Source: Rhabdochlamydiaceae bacterium (GTDB taxonomy: Bacteria; Chlamydiota; Chlamydiia; Chlamydiales; Rhabdochlamydiaceae). Taken from it: 64,000 bases of DNA. The stretch spans positions 1 to 64,000 of the forward strand of contig JAIETG010000020.1 of NCBI GenBank assembly GCA_019745395.1, in the 5' to 3' direction. Below the pieces are notes generated by a model that had not been told where the DNA came from, ran no database searches, and saw nothing but the letters and a program-made list of their open reading frames with translations. This document shows positions 63,985-64,000 of this stretch, in pieces (position 1 is the stretch's first letter; each line of letters begins with the position of its first letter). The translations under genes were made by a program, and so were the position numbers.

Positions 63985-64000
63985 CGTAAAGCTTTGATAA

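Overview
The window comes from a member of the phylum Chlamydiota, probably outside the Chlamydiaceae (an environmental, amoeba- or arthropod-associated lineage). Three kinds of evidence point there. First, there is an ATP/ADP translocase of the energy-parasite type. Second, several gene blocks keep the order I recall from Chlamydia: sodM-accD-dut-ptsN-ptsN, mnmA-clpC-lplA, dnaA2 with a TPR protein and a small partner, rsmH-ftsL-ftsI-murE-amiA, and gnd/lepA/npt1. Third, the accessory load is far larger than in Chlamydiaceae: an RHS protein, a collagen-like protein, a group II intron, an AbiE remnant, a tripartite drug pump and many small lineage-specific secreted or membrane proteins. Family and genus cannot be fixed from sequence reading alone.

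Layout. 1-8.1 kb, minus strand, accessory: a giant RHS/YD-repeat protein with a lipase-like C-terminal tip, followed by a small secreted protein and a frameshifted relative that shares its signal peptide; upstream lie two fused gene fragments and a collagen-like surface protein. 8.3-11.0 kb: GrpB-like protein, periplasmic cupin, and an alpha-solenoid protein with an acidic tail. 11.1-16.0 kb: conserved sodM-accD-dut-ptsN-ptsN block and an amino-acid permease. 16.0-18.2 kb: a decayed foreign island with an AbiE system (toxin gene broken by one stop codon) and a phage terminase remnant. 18.3-23.3 kb: DUF6629-like membrane protein and an EmrAB/outer-membrane-factor efflux operon. 23.5-26.05 kb: a hexapeptide-repeat membrane protein whose terminator is followed at once by a class C group II intron. 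26.1-35.5 kb: mnmA, clpC, lplA, proS (archaeal/eukaryotic type), a PpiD-like anchored protein and gcsH. 35.7-36.8 kb: GntR regulator and DUF2000. 37.2-39.7 kb: a protein kinase that looks like an effector. 39.8-45.1 kb: a TamB/AsmA-like giant and a degenerate ComF. 45.1-46.0 kb: three tandem small proline-rich secreted proteins. 46.1-54.8 kb: dnaA2, two probable secretion accessory genes, then the division/peptidoglycan cluster mraZ-rsmH-ftsL-ftsI-murE-amiA. 54.8-64.0 kb: tRNA-Arg(CCU), gnd, three paralogous two-lobe membrane proteins with a GTDRKQ motif, lepA, a GNAT enzyme, another membrane protein and npt1.

How the genes fit together: the conserved blocks supply fatty-acid synthesis, nucleotide hygiene, protein quality control, lipoylation, division-septum peptidoglycan and host ATP import. 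The accessory genes are mostly predicted to be exported (RHS, collagen-like, kinase, proline-rich peptides, two-lobe membrane proteins) and would act at the host interface. The best leads are the RHS locus with its shuffled signal peptides, the GTDRKQ family, the kinase, the shared leader element in front of small secreted proteins, a one-base frameshift in a T8 run of rsmH, and closely spaced MraZ-type operator repeats on both strands upstream of mraZ.
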